From Phytophthora hibernalis (Eukaryota > Oomycota > Peronosporomycetes > Peronosporales > Peronosporaceae), in NCBI GenBank assembly GCA_012656075.1, contig JAAKBF010000171.1, positions 1,612,001 through 1,676,000 on the forward strand: 64,000 bases of DNA. Reading direction: 5' to 3'. Of this stretch, positions 47,457-56,910 are shown piece by piece. The number at the start of each line of letters is the position of its first letter. The first letter of the stretch is position 1. A program made the position numbers and the translations under genes. A model generated the notes under the pieces. That model made no database searches and had not been told where the DNA came from. It saw nothing but the letters and a program-made list of their open reading frames with translations.

Positions 47457-48613
47457 CGCAACACGAAGCCAGGGATTTCGCAGCGCGTTATCTGAGGATG
47501 TGTCGCGCGACTTGCGAAGCGGCGCAGTTGCCCTGATGATGGCAAGTTGGCGTTTACCAGCGACATAAATTCCAGCGTCCCACTGCGTGACGTCGGACAA
47601 GATCGCCCGTGACACCTTGGCCATGCCTGCGCCTTGCTCAACTATTATGGCGAGTAGGAAGGTGCTGGGAATCGCCGACCCAGGCTGTACATGTAGTGGA
47701 AATAACGGCGGCCTGCGTCGTGAGCTTGCCATCGTTTCACAGCTTGTCTTCACCGACGAGTTCTGGGCTGACGGCATTGCAGCGAGTTGTATGCCTGTTA
47801 CATGCACCAGGCGACGCGCAATGGTGCGATGGATGGCCAGCATCCGACGGTGAAGCGCGCAAGCGCCGCTTGCTTTCCAAATGGCAAACACGGCAGAGAA
47901 CGGGTGGCGGAGGCTCGCAGTGGGACCGAACAAGCATGAAGTGGGACCACGTGAGTCGGTCCACAAACCGCAAACGCAATCCTCTCTGTTCAATGCTTTA
48001 GTACACAAGTATCATGCCGCGACTAACAGCCATCAGGCAAAGCAAGCACCTCCATGCGAGCTCAAGCTCGTGTTGTACACGGCACGGCGAGGCTAACCTT
48101 ATCCGATACGGGACGCTTGAAGCGCGCGTGTTGTGAGCGCAATCACCTGGGCGTTACTAACGTCTCGAGACACGCGAGAGTGTTGGTCGCCACTAATTCG
48201 GACGTTAAAACTGTGCGAAAAAGTCCGGAGCTCGTACATAAATTAAATGACTGCGAGTGTTGTTTCGATAGTGAACCAAACAGTCGATCACGGCAGACAA
48301 AAACTTCGTTGGCGGAATCGCCCGCGGGATGCGGCCGCTAATTCGGAGGCTATTTTGGTCCTTCCCGTAGACTACATAATCTTTCCTTATATCGGCAGAC
48401 GTGTCTCAGCGTCTTGTCAAGAATCCTTCCGAAAAGCCTTTTCCATGCCGCTTGAGGGTTTTCAACGCGTAATCGGGGGTGCGTATCGCATCTTCTCGCC
48501 TCTGCTCTGAGCCAAGCAACTGGCGCTCGGCCCGCTGTCAGGAGCTGTCATTCTCGAATTAGCTCTGCCTCAGACACTTCAATCCTTCAGTCACCACCCA
48601 CACACCGACCACA
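47457..48613. other. Intergenic region upstream of the START gene
   Basis: It contains a TACATGTA at 47689 and an open-frame extension of the FAR1-type gene to 48008 that shows no domain. No further gene is evident. Confidence 0.45.
48548..48562 (+). promoter_or_regulatory. Oomycete Inr+FPR core promoter of the START gene
   Basis: TCATTCTCGAATTAG closely matches the oomycete consensus TCATTYYNCAWTTT (Inr exact, FPR two mismatches). It lies about 55 nt upstream of the ATG at 48614. Confidence 0.55.
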
Positions 48614-49378
48614 ATGGCCTTCGAAAGCACCGTGGAGATCACACGCGGCGGCGTGGAGACCAAACAGGGCGCGCCCCAGCAGGAGACGCCTGTGGTCGAG
48701 ACCGAGACTAACTCCGCCATGACCTTCGCCATCCCCGCTCCCATCGCGTCCGTGCGCGCCAACATCCAGGCCTTCGAGGAGGACAGCATCCGCCTGCTGC
48801 TGACGCGCTACGACGGTGTAGACGTGCTTCCCAACGGATGGCGTCAGGGCCCGAGCAGCAAGGGCATCCAGGTCGTGTACGGCGAGATCGCCGGCAGTGA
48901 GTGGTACTCCATGAAGACGACGGGCACGCTCCACGTGAGCGCCGCCAAGGCCGCGCAGATCCTCATGCGCTGCGACATGGTGCCCAAGTTCGACGAGATG
49001 ACCAAGGAGGTCAAGGCTCTGGAGAAGCTCAGCGAGGCCTCGGAGGTGCGCCGCGTCACGGCCAAGTCGGTCATGTTCACGGCAGCGCGTGACTTCTCGG
49101 TCGTGTCCACGTACCGCGAAGAGGCCAGCGGCCGCCTCCTCATCGCCACGCGCTCCGTCGAGTACGTGCCCGAGCGCAAGGGCTACGTGCGCGCGACCAT
49201 CCTCATCTCGGGCTACGTGGTGACGCCGCACCCGACCAACCCCAACATGTGCGAGATGAGCGTAATTGCCCACATGGACCTGGGCGGCAACCTGCCTGCT
49301 ATGGTGGTGCGCTACCTCGGTCTGTCGGCGCCCATCAAGCTCGTGGAGAAGATCCACGACATCACGCAGCGTTCCTAA
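48614..49378 (+). CDS. START-domain lipid-binding protein
   Basis: 254 residues in one exon with strongly GC-ending codons. A single StAR-related lipid transfer domain fills most of the protein: GWRQGPSSKGIQVVYGEIAGSEWYSMKTTG, then MRCDMVPKFDEMTKEVKALEKL, FTAARDFSVVSTYREE, RATILISGYVVTPHP and a C-terminal amphipathic helix (GNLPAMVVRYLGLSAPIKLVEKI). START domains bind sterols or phospholipids in a hydrophobic tunnel; oomycetes have many such single-domain proteins. There is no signal peptide, so cytosolic location is likely. The ligand is unknown. Confidence 0.92.
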   Translation: MAFESTVEITRGGVETKQGAPQQETPVVETETNSAMTFAIPAPIASVRANIQAFEEDSIRLLLTRYDGVDVLPNGWRQGPSSKGIQVVYGEIAGSEWYSMKTTGTLHVSAAKAAQILMRCDMVPKFDEMTKEVKALEKLSEASEVRRVTAKSVMFTAARDFSVVSTYREEASGRLLIATRSVEYVPERKGYVRATILISGYVVTPHPTNPNMCEMSVIAHMDLGGNLPAMVVRYLGLSAPIKLVEKIHDITQRS

Positions 49379-50679
49379 GCGCTTTTTGTAGTACCTCCTC
49401 CAGCACACAAGTCAGATAGCCATGTACCAGTAGTAAGCTAACCATGAATAAGGTGGTTCCCAAGTTTTTCCACTGTTCTCAATGGGCTTCATGACCATTT
49501 GTGCAGACTGCCTCCCTGGTCGGAAGAAGCCGCGAGAGACTGAACGCAAGTGTTCAACGAAAACGGACGTGAGCCTGCTCCAAAGAAGCTCAGCGCGAAG
49601 GCCGTGGTGTTGGCGCTTCCTCGCCTCTAACAGCGAGCGCTGTGAGCCACAAGCACGAGGAAGAGCTGTGCTTGAAGCACTCGCGCGCTCGCAATCGGAT
49701 TACGCCCTCTGCCAGGGTGCACCTCTTGAAGTGTAGGCCGGCGTTTTGTGTTGGGGTCCCCAACTTGGGGATTGGAGGCTTGGCGTCCGACAGCTCTGCG
49801 TCCAGTGGATGGATATACGCTGGGGCTTACAGCCGTCGCTGCAAGCGACATATTGTGAAATGTCCAATCTCGATTTGTCAAGCTTGTCAAGCTGAGACGA
49901 CAGGAAAATGAGAAGAGCAGTGCGGTCTCGGGCGTTTCCGAGGAGGAGACCGAGAAGGCTTTGCTGCTCGACGAGCTGCTCGAGCTCGTCTAAGTATACC
50001 TATGTGGCTGAATAGCCGTGAGAGTGCGCTGGGGAGCGCCCAAATCTCCGCATCATTTCGTAGTTGCCCGTAGAAATCCGTCACCTCCGTTCCGTCACCC
50101 ATACCATAAAATATCCGACCTAGAGGACCTAGCGGACCTATGTACGGTACACATAATTTCTCAGGATAAGCAACGTGCCAAAACTTTTAGCTGGTACTAA
50201 CTTTTGTCGCGTTTAGGGAGACCAAATATGATGTGAAAATTCAAAAGAGTCTGTTTCCGCCTAGTTTATAGGCAGCAGGGAATGGCCAGAAACGCCCTCT
50301 GGGCTGAGAAAATCGATCATTTCTATTTGTATGCAATTTTGGCTCGAGAGCCATGTGCTCTCGAGCCGGTGAATTCAACAATGAGACCCGATTTCCGCGA
50401 TCGTTCGGATAATTAGGCATCTGTCCGGATAACAAAAGGCTGGCGATTTCCAGTCATCACTATTATACGCGCCTATTGGTTGCTTTTCTGCCAGTAAGAA
50501 CTTGCCACTTGGGCTTGGATAGACATGCAGCCAGCTAGTGGCTACCAGCCTCCCACTTTCTATCAAGCTGTCGCCGACGGCGGGCCCCGTCTTCACTCTC
50601 TCTTTTTCACCGCTACTGCGAAGACGTCTTCCACAGTCTGCAAGTCCAGCACAGAGACCACAGTGCCTCTGACCCCCTC
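49379..50679. other. Intergenic region with one orphan coding-like block and a hairpin
   Basis: A CAG acceptor at 49901-49903 precedes an open block ending at 49993 (ENEKSSAVSGVSEEE, then LLLDELLELV and stop) that looks like a C-terminal exon. Short coding-like pieces lie upstream at about 49550-49730, but no continuous gene can be built. The hairpin 50341-50367 is listed separately. Confidence 0.35.
50341..50367. repeat. Perfect 10-bp hairpin
   Basis: GGCTCGAGAG (50341-50350) and CTCTCGAGCC (50358-50367) flank the 7-nt loop CCATGTG. It stands alone in an intergenic gap. Confidence 0.6.
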
Positions 50680-50750
50680 AACGATGTAGCTCAACTGGAA
50701 GAGCGCAGGGCTTCGGCCCTGAGGTGTCTGTTCAAATCGGACCATCGTTA
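50680..50750 (+). tRNA. tRNA-Arg (anticodon TCG), with a 6-nt anticodon loop as written
   Basis: A cloverleaf can be drawn by eye. The acceptor stem AACGATG (50680-50686) pairs fully with CATCGTT (50743-50749), with discriminator A at 50750. The D arm is GCTC-AACTGGAA-GAGC. The anticodon stem CAGGG/CCCTG encloses CTTCGG, and the T arm GTCTG-TTCAAAT-CGGAC has the expected 7-nt loop. The anticodon loop is one base short; one more C in the run 50717-50719 gives the normal loop CTTCGGC and anticodon TCG. Length is 71 nt. A T-rich stretch follows. Confidence 0.7.
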
Positions 50751-50900
50751 TTTATCATGATGGGTTGGAGGCCACGACAAGGTCAAGCTTCAAGAAATCG
50801 CTTTGATAGCCCGCTCTGCGATGGATTGCGTTTGTGTCGATGGTGCTATCTACGTGCTACGAAGGATAGGGTGTATGCATATGTGTCTCGCTTTATCTGC

Positions 50901-52927
50901 TTACTTGCTAACAACCTCGAGTACGTCTTGCGTGTAGCCAGGAGACGGGTCTTGAATTGCCACTGTGTTTAGCAGCAGACGATGGCGCTGGATGGCGGAG
51001 TTGAGAGCACCAGTGCTATGCAGTCGCTGGAGATGCTTGAGAACGGCGCTGGAGCCACAGGAGGTGATGCTGTGCTCGGACTTCAGGTACGTCAGCACGG
51101 CCGCCTCAGCGCGATGACCAACCTCCAACACTCGATCACGGTAGTCTGCAGCGTCTTGGTTGAGCACGAAGCCGTCGGTGAGGAAGATCTTCATGAACGC
51201 AACGAGCTGCTTCGCCTTGGACCGCTGCTGTTTTGGCGCCCCCAGTTGCCAACGTGGCTCGTGCGCGTACCAGGTAAACCAAGTCGCGTACAGGTGCGTT
51301 ACTGATGCTCTGCGCTGTTTCTTCTTGGGTGTACTCATTTCCGATGTGTCTTCGTCTAGCTGGCTCCTTTTGTTCGTAGCTGGCGCAGGATCGCCGTTCA
51401 GCTTTGCCTCAAGCATATCCATGCGAGCATCTTGTCGCTTGGAATTGTCGATAAGGTGTTTAATGACAGCGGCTTGGTGATCGATGATCTTCTGCTCATG
51501 GCTGGGACCTCTTGGTTTAATTTCGTGGTCGCTTGGTGGTGGAGCAGACTGAGACTTGTTTGTACAGGAAGGTGCCGATTCGACGAGGTGCGTCGACCAT
51601 GCGAGGAGGTCTGCCAACGAACAGCCAGCGAGTACGACGCAAGATTCGACGCGCTTCACTGCCGGACTCTCCTGACTCAAGGTCTTCAAAATGGGGTAAT
51701 GACGGACGGCGCACGCAGTAAGGACGTCGAGGACCTTCTCGTTGACGTTGAAGCTCTCTGTTCCAAGCTGTGAGCACGTGGCGAACAGCGTACGCCGAAG
51801 CCTACCGATTGACTCAAGCGTCTCGGCGTCGAAGCTGGAGAGGCTTTGGAGCGGGACATCAGTCGTGGGTTTGTATCCGCTAAGTACCTTGGCAATCATG
51901 TGATCTTCTCTGCTGGTGTTGAAAATGTAGTTGAAGCCTTTGTTTGTCGTGCTCAGGTTTCCACGATCCGCGGTCGAATATCCAGCGCGCTGTCATCTTC
52001 TCGCAGCCATTGGCACGCTGAGCCCCCACGGCGGAAGGAATGCGACGTCAGCATGGCTGACGCACCAGCGGCTGGTGCAACGCGGTCAAGCACGCGATTG
52101 ACATGCGCGTAAATCGTCGGCGTCGTGTCAACACGAGGAGCAGCGGCTGGAGTCGCAAGGCCGAGGGTCGCTGGCGGTGCGTTGAGGAGCTCAACGAGCG
52201 GCACATCCGGAGACAGCGTGACAAGAGTTTGCTCGGCTTGGGCTGGGAGATTCTCGATGAGCGCTTCGCACGGCGCGGCTTGGACGATCAGGGCGAGATC
52301 GACGGCGAGCAGGGGGCATGTGCCAAAGTCAGCGTCGGGGAAGAGCGACAACCCTTGCTCATCGGACGTCTTCACGCGGACCAGTCGGAGGAAGAATACG
52401 TCGGCGGCGTCGATGGAGAGGTCTCGTTTCCGGATCATGGACAAGTCTGACGCCCGGCCGAAAAGGTACCAGAGGAGACACAGGAGAGCAGCATCTTGGT
52501 AGTCACTTTCCAAACTCACATTGCTTTACAAATACACTATCATTTTTTCAAGTCAGCCTTTGTGCATGGTGGAGCTTTTGATACGAAACCACCACTTATC
52601 AAGAGTCTTCCCCATTTTAAGCAGCCGCGATTCTAGCGACGCTATGTGTTTAGGAAATTGCTGTAGGAGCCAAATCTTGGCTTGACGATAGTACTGCATT
52701 GCAGTGTTTCGTGCTAGCAGTTTGCCCTTCTTTCCTTCGCTAAATGCAAGATACATACCAAACTTATCCATGACACACACAAAACTTTTCCCGCTCTCGT
52801 CTGCCTCAATGCATTTCCTTATATACTCCTCCCCAACTTCCTCACCCTTCAGAAACTTGGAAAACGCTGCGATAGCAGTCGCCTTGGCACGTAGTGTATT
52901 ATCGGGCTGTAGTTCCTCCAAACCCAT
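50901..52927 (-). mobile_element. Crypton-type element encoding a tyrosine recombinase (frame-broken)
   Basis: The deduced protein starts at 52927 (MGLEELQPDNTLRAKATAIAAF) with a SAM-like DNA-binding domain. The catalytic domain follows: LFGRASDLS (first Arg), TSHSFRRGG (His-x-x-Arg) and NYIFNTSREDHMIAKVLSGY (nucleophilic Tyr). The C-terminal region (THLYATWFTWYAHEP...KQLVAFMKIFLTDGF) is a DNA-binding-like domain common in oomycete Cryptons. Cryptons excise and integrate as circles without a transposase or terminal repeats. Several frame changes lie at about 52520-52560 and 51930-51990, some of more than one base, so this copy may be inactive. Element ends were not determined. Confidence 0.8.
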
Positions 52928-53264
52928 CGTCGTGGTCCGATAAAGAGAAATATGAAAGTGATACGTCCAACACTTGACAATCGTAACAGCGCACACATAT
53001 TTTACGTTTTTATCGGACTTGATACGTCCGATCGACTGGTTTAGACGACTCACCGAACCCTACCAGATCTGATCTGATTGGATGGAATTAAGTTTTATCT
53101 ATCATATCATTGGCTGATATACATTTATGGGAATTGATTGGCACAATCCCTCCCATACAAAAATTAAGTATGGTCCGATATGTGATCATATTCATCCATA
53201 CCATGGCACCATTTTAAATTGATCTGATTGGATAAACTTTATCTAGGGCTAGGGACGAAATGCA
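52928..53264. other. Gap between Crypton and Harbinger genes
   Basis: This is an AT-rich stretch in which TCTGATTGGAT occurs twice (about 53077-53087 and 53222-53232). It probably contains the ends of one or both elements. No gene is seen. Confidence 0.4.
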
Positions 53265-54611
53265 ATGGACAGTGATTTTGCCACGTTGCCACGCCGTATT
53301 TTTCTACCAAACCGGCATCTCTTTCCGATGATTGAACCAAGAGCAGCAGCAATTCTCAGCGTACTCCTGTTCGTGCTGGTCCTCACGGCCGCTCCTGTTG
53401 ACGTACGTCGTGCCTGCCTTCAGCGCCAGCGTCTCAACTGGGAAAGCCACGCTCAACTGCTGCAGGAAGAAGGCGAATTCCATAAGTACTACAAGATGTC
53501 GTATCGGTCCTTCATGGCTCTTGCTTCCAAGCTCGAGCCGTATCTCACAGTTGACGTTACACAGTCGCGAAACCGAACCGGTGCAGAGCCTATTACCCAC
53601 ATAAACACGCTCCACATGTGCTTGCGCTGGCTCAGTGGCGGATCATATCACGACATTCGTTCAAAAAGCGGCGTGAGTGAATCAGCATTTTATGACTGCA
53701 TTCATGAAGTCGTGGAAGCGATCGTTGCGCATCCAGACTTGCGGCTACAGTTTCCGACAACTGTGGCTGCTCAACGGCATGTTGCAAAGGAGTTCATGAA
53801 ACTTAGTAACTCCAAAGTGATGAAGGGCTGTGTCGGTGCGGTTGATGGTTGGCTATGTCCGATTCGGGTTCCGAAGAAGAATGAGGTAACGAGGGTGCGA
53901 TCTTTCTTCTCTGGCCATTATCAGAGATATGGCGTCAATGTACAAGCGTGTTGTGATCACCTGAGTCGCTTTACTGCAATAACTTGCTCGAGTCCGGGGG
54001 CACTGGCGATGCAGTAGCTTTTGAAGTGGAAGTTGTCGGCGGTGGTAGAGAACTTTCCCAACGGGCTGTACCTAGTGGGCGACAATGCGTACACGAACAC
54101 CAACAAACTGCTGACTCCGTTTCCAAGACCACGGATCTCTACGGCGTTCCATGACAGCTTCAATTTTCATTTGAGTCAACTGAGAATTAGGATTGAGATG
54201 GCATTTGGATTGCTAACTTGCAAATGGCGTGTATTTAACGCGCCGTTGCAGATTGCATTCAAGAGAGTTCCGCGTACGATACTGGCGGCTTGTATTTTAC
54301 ACAACTGGTGTATTAACCGGCGCCTACAAGAAAACCCGGGCTGTCGTGTTGATGAGGATGAAGATTTGACTGAAGGATTATCCGCAGTTCCGGCGGGAGA
54401 AGGTGTACGCGTCGATACCACAGTCGCCGCGCAAGATGGGTCTCGGTATCGTCAATTATACGCATCTTCCGACTTGGAAGTTAGTACTGACACGTACAAT
54501 TCTTCCGACTGGATACGAGACGCTGTCATTGGAGTTCTCGAGCGGGATACTATTCTCCGACCACAGCTCAACAGGGCCAGGCGATCTACGGAAATGCAAG
54601 AAGAAGATTAA
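53265..54611 (+). CDS. PIF/Harbinger DDE transposase
   Basis: 449 codons from ATG 53265. The DDE superfamily-4 triad is visible: GAVDGWLCPI (first Asp), LVGDNAYTNTNK (second Asp) and RIRIEMAFGLLTCKWRV (Glu). Upstream, a helix-turn-helix-like block precedes the catalytic core (LHMCLRWLSGGSYHDI; SESAFYDCIHEVVEAI). A TAG appears at 54015, but it lies between a -1 step (G run 53996-54000) and a +1 step (T run 54019-54022). Corrected, the region reads SPGGTGDAVALKW, the expected GGTGD motif. The enzyme cuts and pastes the element. It could be intact if both steps are read errors. Confidence 0.88.
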
Positions 54612-54729
54612 GAGTTGCATCAGTAAACGGTTTCCTAGTTCAAAAATTAAATGGAGGGCTTGGTCGTAGATTAATGCTAGTTCAAGCTTCTTGGCTGCGC
54701 TTTTGGCTTGGTGATTTGTCGAGTGGAAA

Positions 54730-56224
54730 TTAGTCGAGAGCAGCGAGGCGGTTTTCGTACTGCCGCAGGCGCTGTAGATACAACGAGAGGCTGTTTGCCA
54801 ATGCAGCATCCGGTTGTCCGTCGAGCTCAGCTTTGCGTTGGTGTACTTTGACTTGGTCAATGAGATGGTGCAGCTTTGCAATTCGATCAATCAAGACGTT
54901 TCCGTCTGCGAGACCTGAAGTTGTCGCGCTAGATGCTGGGGGACTGCAGCATTTTGATCACCGATCAAGCGGGTGATAGTCTTGACTAGATTGGTCTGCC
55001 ATTTAGCAGTACTGTTGGATGGTGCTCTGCTTTTGGAAGACTTCAAATCGAGAGAGTCGACTTCGTCCTCTTCTCGCATCCCACCACGAACGAACTCCTC
55101 CAGTTCCGGCTTGACTGCCAGGCATGCTTTCACATACACAACGTCTAGATTCCCATCACAGAAATCGAAAAACTCATTCGAGTTTTGACCAGACACGTAA
55201 AACCTCGCGTACGCCTTGACGTATTTGCCGTTGACCTTCTTCCACATATCGTAGATTTTCGAAGTTTCATGCAGCACAATGACCGACGGATCGATTCCGT
55301 CAAAGCGCGGGTTGTTCACCGTGAAGAGACCGTTGTGGTCTCTGTGGTGTTGTTGCGGAATTCTTCACCAACCTCCTTCCAAAACTGCGTATTTTGATTC
55401 ACCTCACCCGAATCAATCTGATCGCGTGTAGCAGTGTCGTCCGAGGAAGCAAGTTGAGCGGCAACGCGATCCGAGAAAAATATGTTAAGCAGTCGAATAC
55501 AGCAGTGCTTGGTTTTGCGTAGACTTGGATCACTCATACACTCGTCGTCGACAGTAGACTGGACCGATTTGCGAGCAGCATCGTAAGCTTTTAACTGCTT
55601 AATCTGCTCTGGCCTCGGAGTTTTCCGCGGAATACGAAGGTTCCTCTCCGTACACTCCTTTCGAAGCTGCACCACATTCCAGGACTCGTATTCGTTACAA
55701 GTTGGTAGTGCAACTTTACTAGGCACCTTAACTGTCCAATTTGTGACTGCAACAATTGGGCCTGGAGCTTGTGCAACAATTGAGGCAGGAACCTCCACAG
55801 CAATTGAGGGGCGAACTTGCCTAGCAACTGCTGGAACTTGTGCATCAAATTGCGCCAGAGAGCGGGCAGATACTGAGATAGGACCGCGTCCTGCAGCGGA
55901 GAATACGCTGTGGGTGAAGGCTGGGGTGGACATGCGTGCAGCTACAACGTCAGGAATTCTCAGGAAACTCTCCTCTTCGTCAGCTGCATTTGATTCATCA
56001 TCAGACTCGGTTCCAAGCACAACATCGATAGCGCTAAGCAGTTCTGCACCAGTACGAGCACTTCTTCCTTCTACAGAACCAGCACTTGATATCTCTCCGC
56101 TGGACCCATCAACTGTCGATATCACACTGGACAAACTCGAGCGTATGGAAGAAGAGTGCCGCCCTTGTGGTGTATCGGCAGCGGAGGGAGGTTGTCCAGG
56201 TATCAACGGAGCTAGAGGTACCAC
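54730..56224 (-). CDS. Harbinger-associated second protein
   Basis: About 500 residues. The open frame begins at a GTG (56224) with no nearby ATG, so the true start is unresolved. Order: a Ser-rich N-terminus; a SAP-like block (NEYESWNVVQLRKECTERNL); FWKEVGEEFRNN; a conserved block (LHETSKIYDMWKKVNGKYVK, then FFDFCDGNLDVVYVKA); and a C-terminal coiled coil ending at 54730 (LYLQRLRQYENRLAALD). Frame steps of -1 fall at 55324-55325 and 54902-54903. In Harbinger elements the partner protein helps import the transposase and bind DNA; that role is inferred from position. Confidence 0.65.
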
Positions 56225-56499
56225 CTTAGCCCTTTAGGTTGGCTGCCTTTCGCGTGGGTGGCGCTCGTCGAGCGCTTGTTGCCCCTGCCGGGCATTGTGA
56301 GAATTGCCTTTTGACGAAGGAAATATACCTCGTTTGGCTGGTTATATTACTGGTTATATTACCGTACGGCACTTCATGGCATAACTCTTTCCTATCGGAT
56401 TATCGCCGAGACTGCCATCGCGACGAAACGAGGATGGCACGGCATGGCATCATGGCACGTGGTTAGGAGCCACCCGAATTAAAAAACCAAAATCACTGA
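56225..56499. other. Right flank of the Harbinger element
   Basis: It includes a duplicated TGGTTATATTAC (about 56338-56361) and ATGGCA-rich repeats at 56368-56460. The right end of the element may lie here. No gene is seen. Confidence 0.35.
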
Positions 56500-56910
56500 A
56501 ATCAGTTGTTTGAACCGACTCGTGCAGAGCGTAAGGCCTCCCACTGAGAGGTACAGAGCAGTAGAAATGGGGAATTCGGACAGCACAAAGAGCCCCGTGC
56601 CGAACGATTCCGCTCCCATTGGGAATGAGAACCCCACGGTAAGTAAAAACCGCTCTGCTACGATTTAGAAATTATTTCGTACCAGGTTGCGTTCTCGCAG
56701 ATGCCAGATTTCCTGTAGCACCACGAGGTCGTAGTCGCTCGAGCGCTCCGTGCACTTGGAAACGCCATTTTCAGCTTCTACCTCTTCACGGGATTTTGAA
56801 AACCTGGAAGCTCAACCTCAGTGTTAGTATTAGCAGTTGGTAGATGCGCCAGTAGCGTCATTATCACCTCGAAAGCCTCACCTGGCTTCTTGAATGCCGC
56901 TTTGTGTCAA
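56500..56910 (-). pseudogene. Relic of a neutral-sphingomyelinase-like phosphodiesterase
   Basis: The minus strand encodes SSDYDLVVLQEIWHLRER (the endonuclease/exonuclease/phosphatase-family QE motif) followed, after a GTACGA donor at about 56688, by SFPMGAESFGTGLFVLSEFP, the next conserved block of nSMase-type enzymes. An N-terminal piece (AFEVIMTLLAHLPTANTNTE) precedes it in a shifted frame. Nothing corresponding to the later catalytic motifs follows, and the frame ends in a stop. It is a truncated fragment next to a transposon. Confidence 0.5.

Larger units (their letters stand above)
53265..56224. mobile_element. PIF/Harbinger-type DNA transposon with two convergent genes
   Basis: A DDE transposase on the plus strand and a second gene on the minus strand meet tail to tail, which is the two-gene arrangement expected of Harbinger elements. 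I could not identify terminal inverted repeats or the 3-bp TWA target duplication by eye, so the true ends lie outside these coordinates. Confidence 0.7.

Noticed and set aside
48587..49408. 273-codon antisense frame over the START gene
   Set aside because: His/Leu/Val-rich mirror of a GC3-biased gene; no domain.
52928..56499. Terminal inverted repeats for the Harbinger element
   Set aside because: Left and right flanks compared by eye gave no convincing pair; boundaries are left open.
56567..56730. Plus-strand ATG exon (MGNSDSTKSP) with a GTAAGT donor
   Set aside because: It ends after about 35 codons and is antisense to the better-supported sphingomyelinase-like relic.
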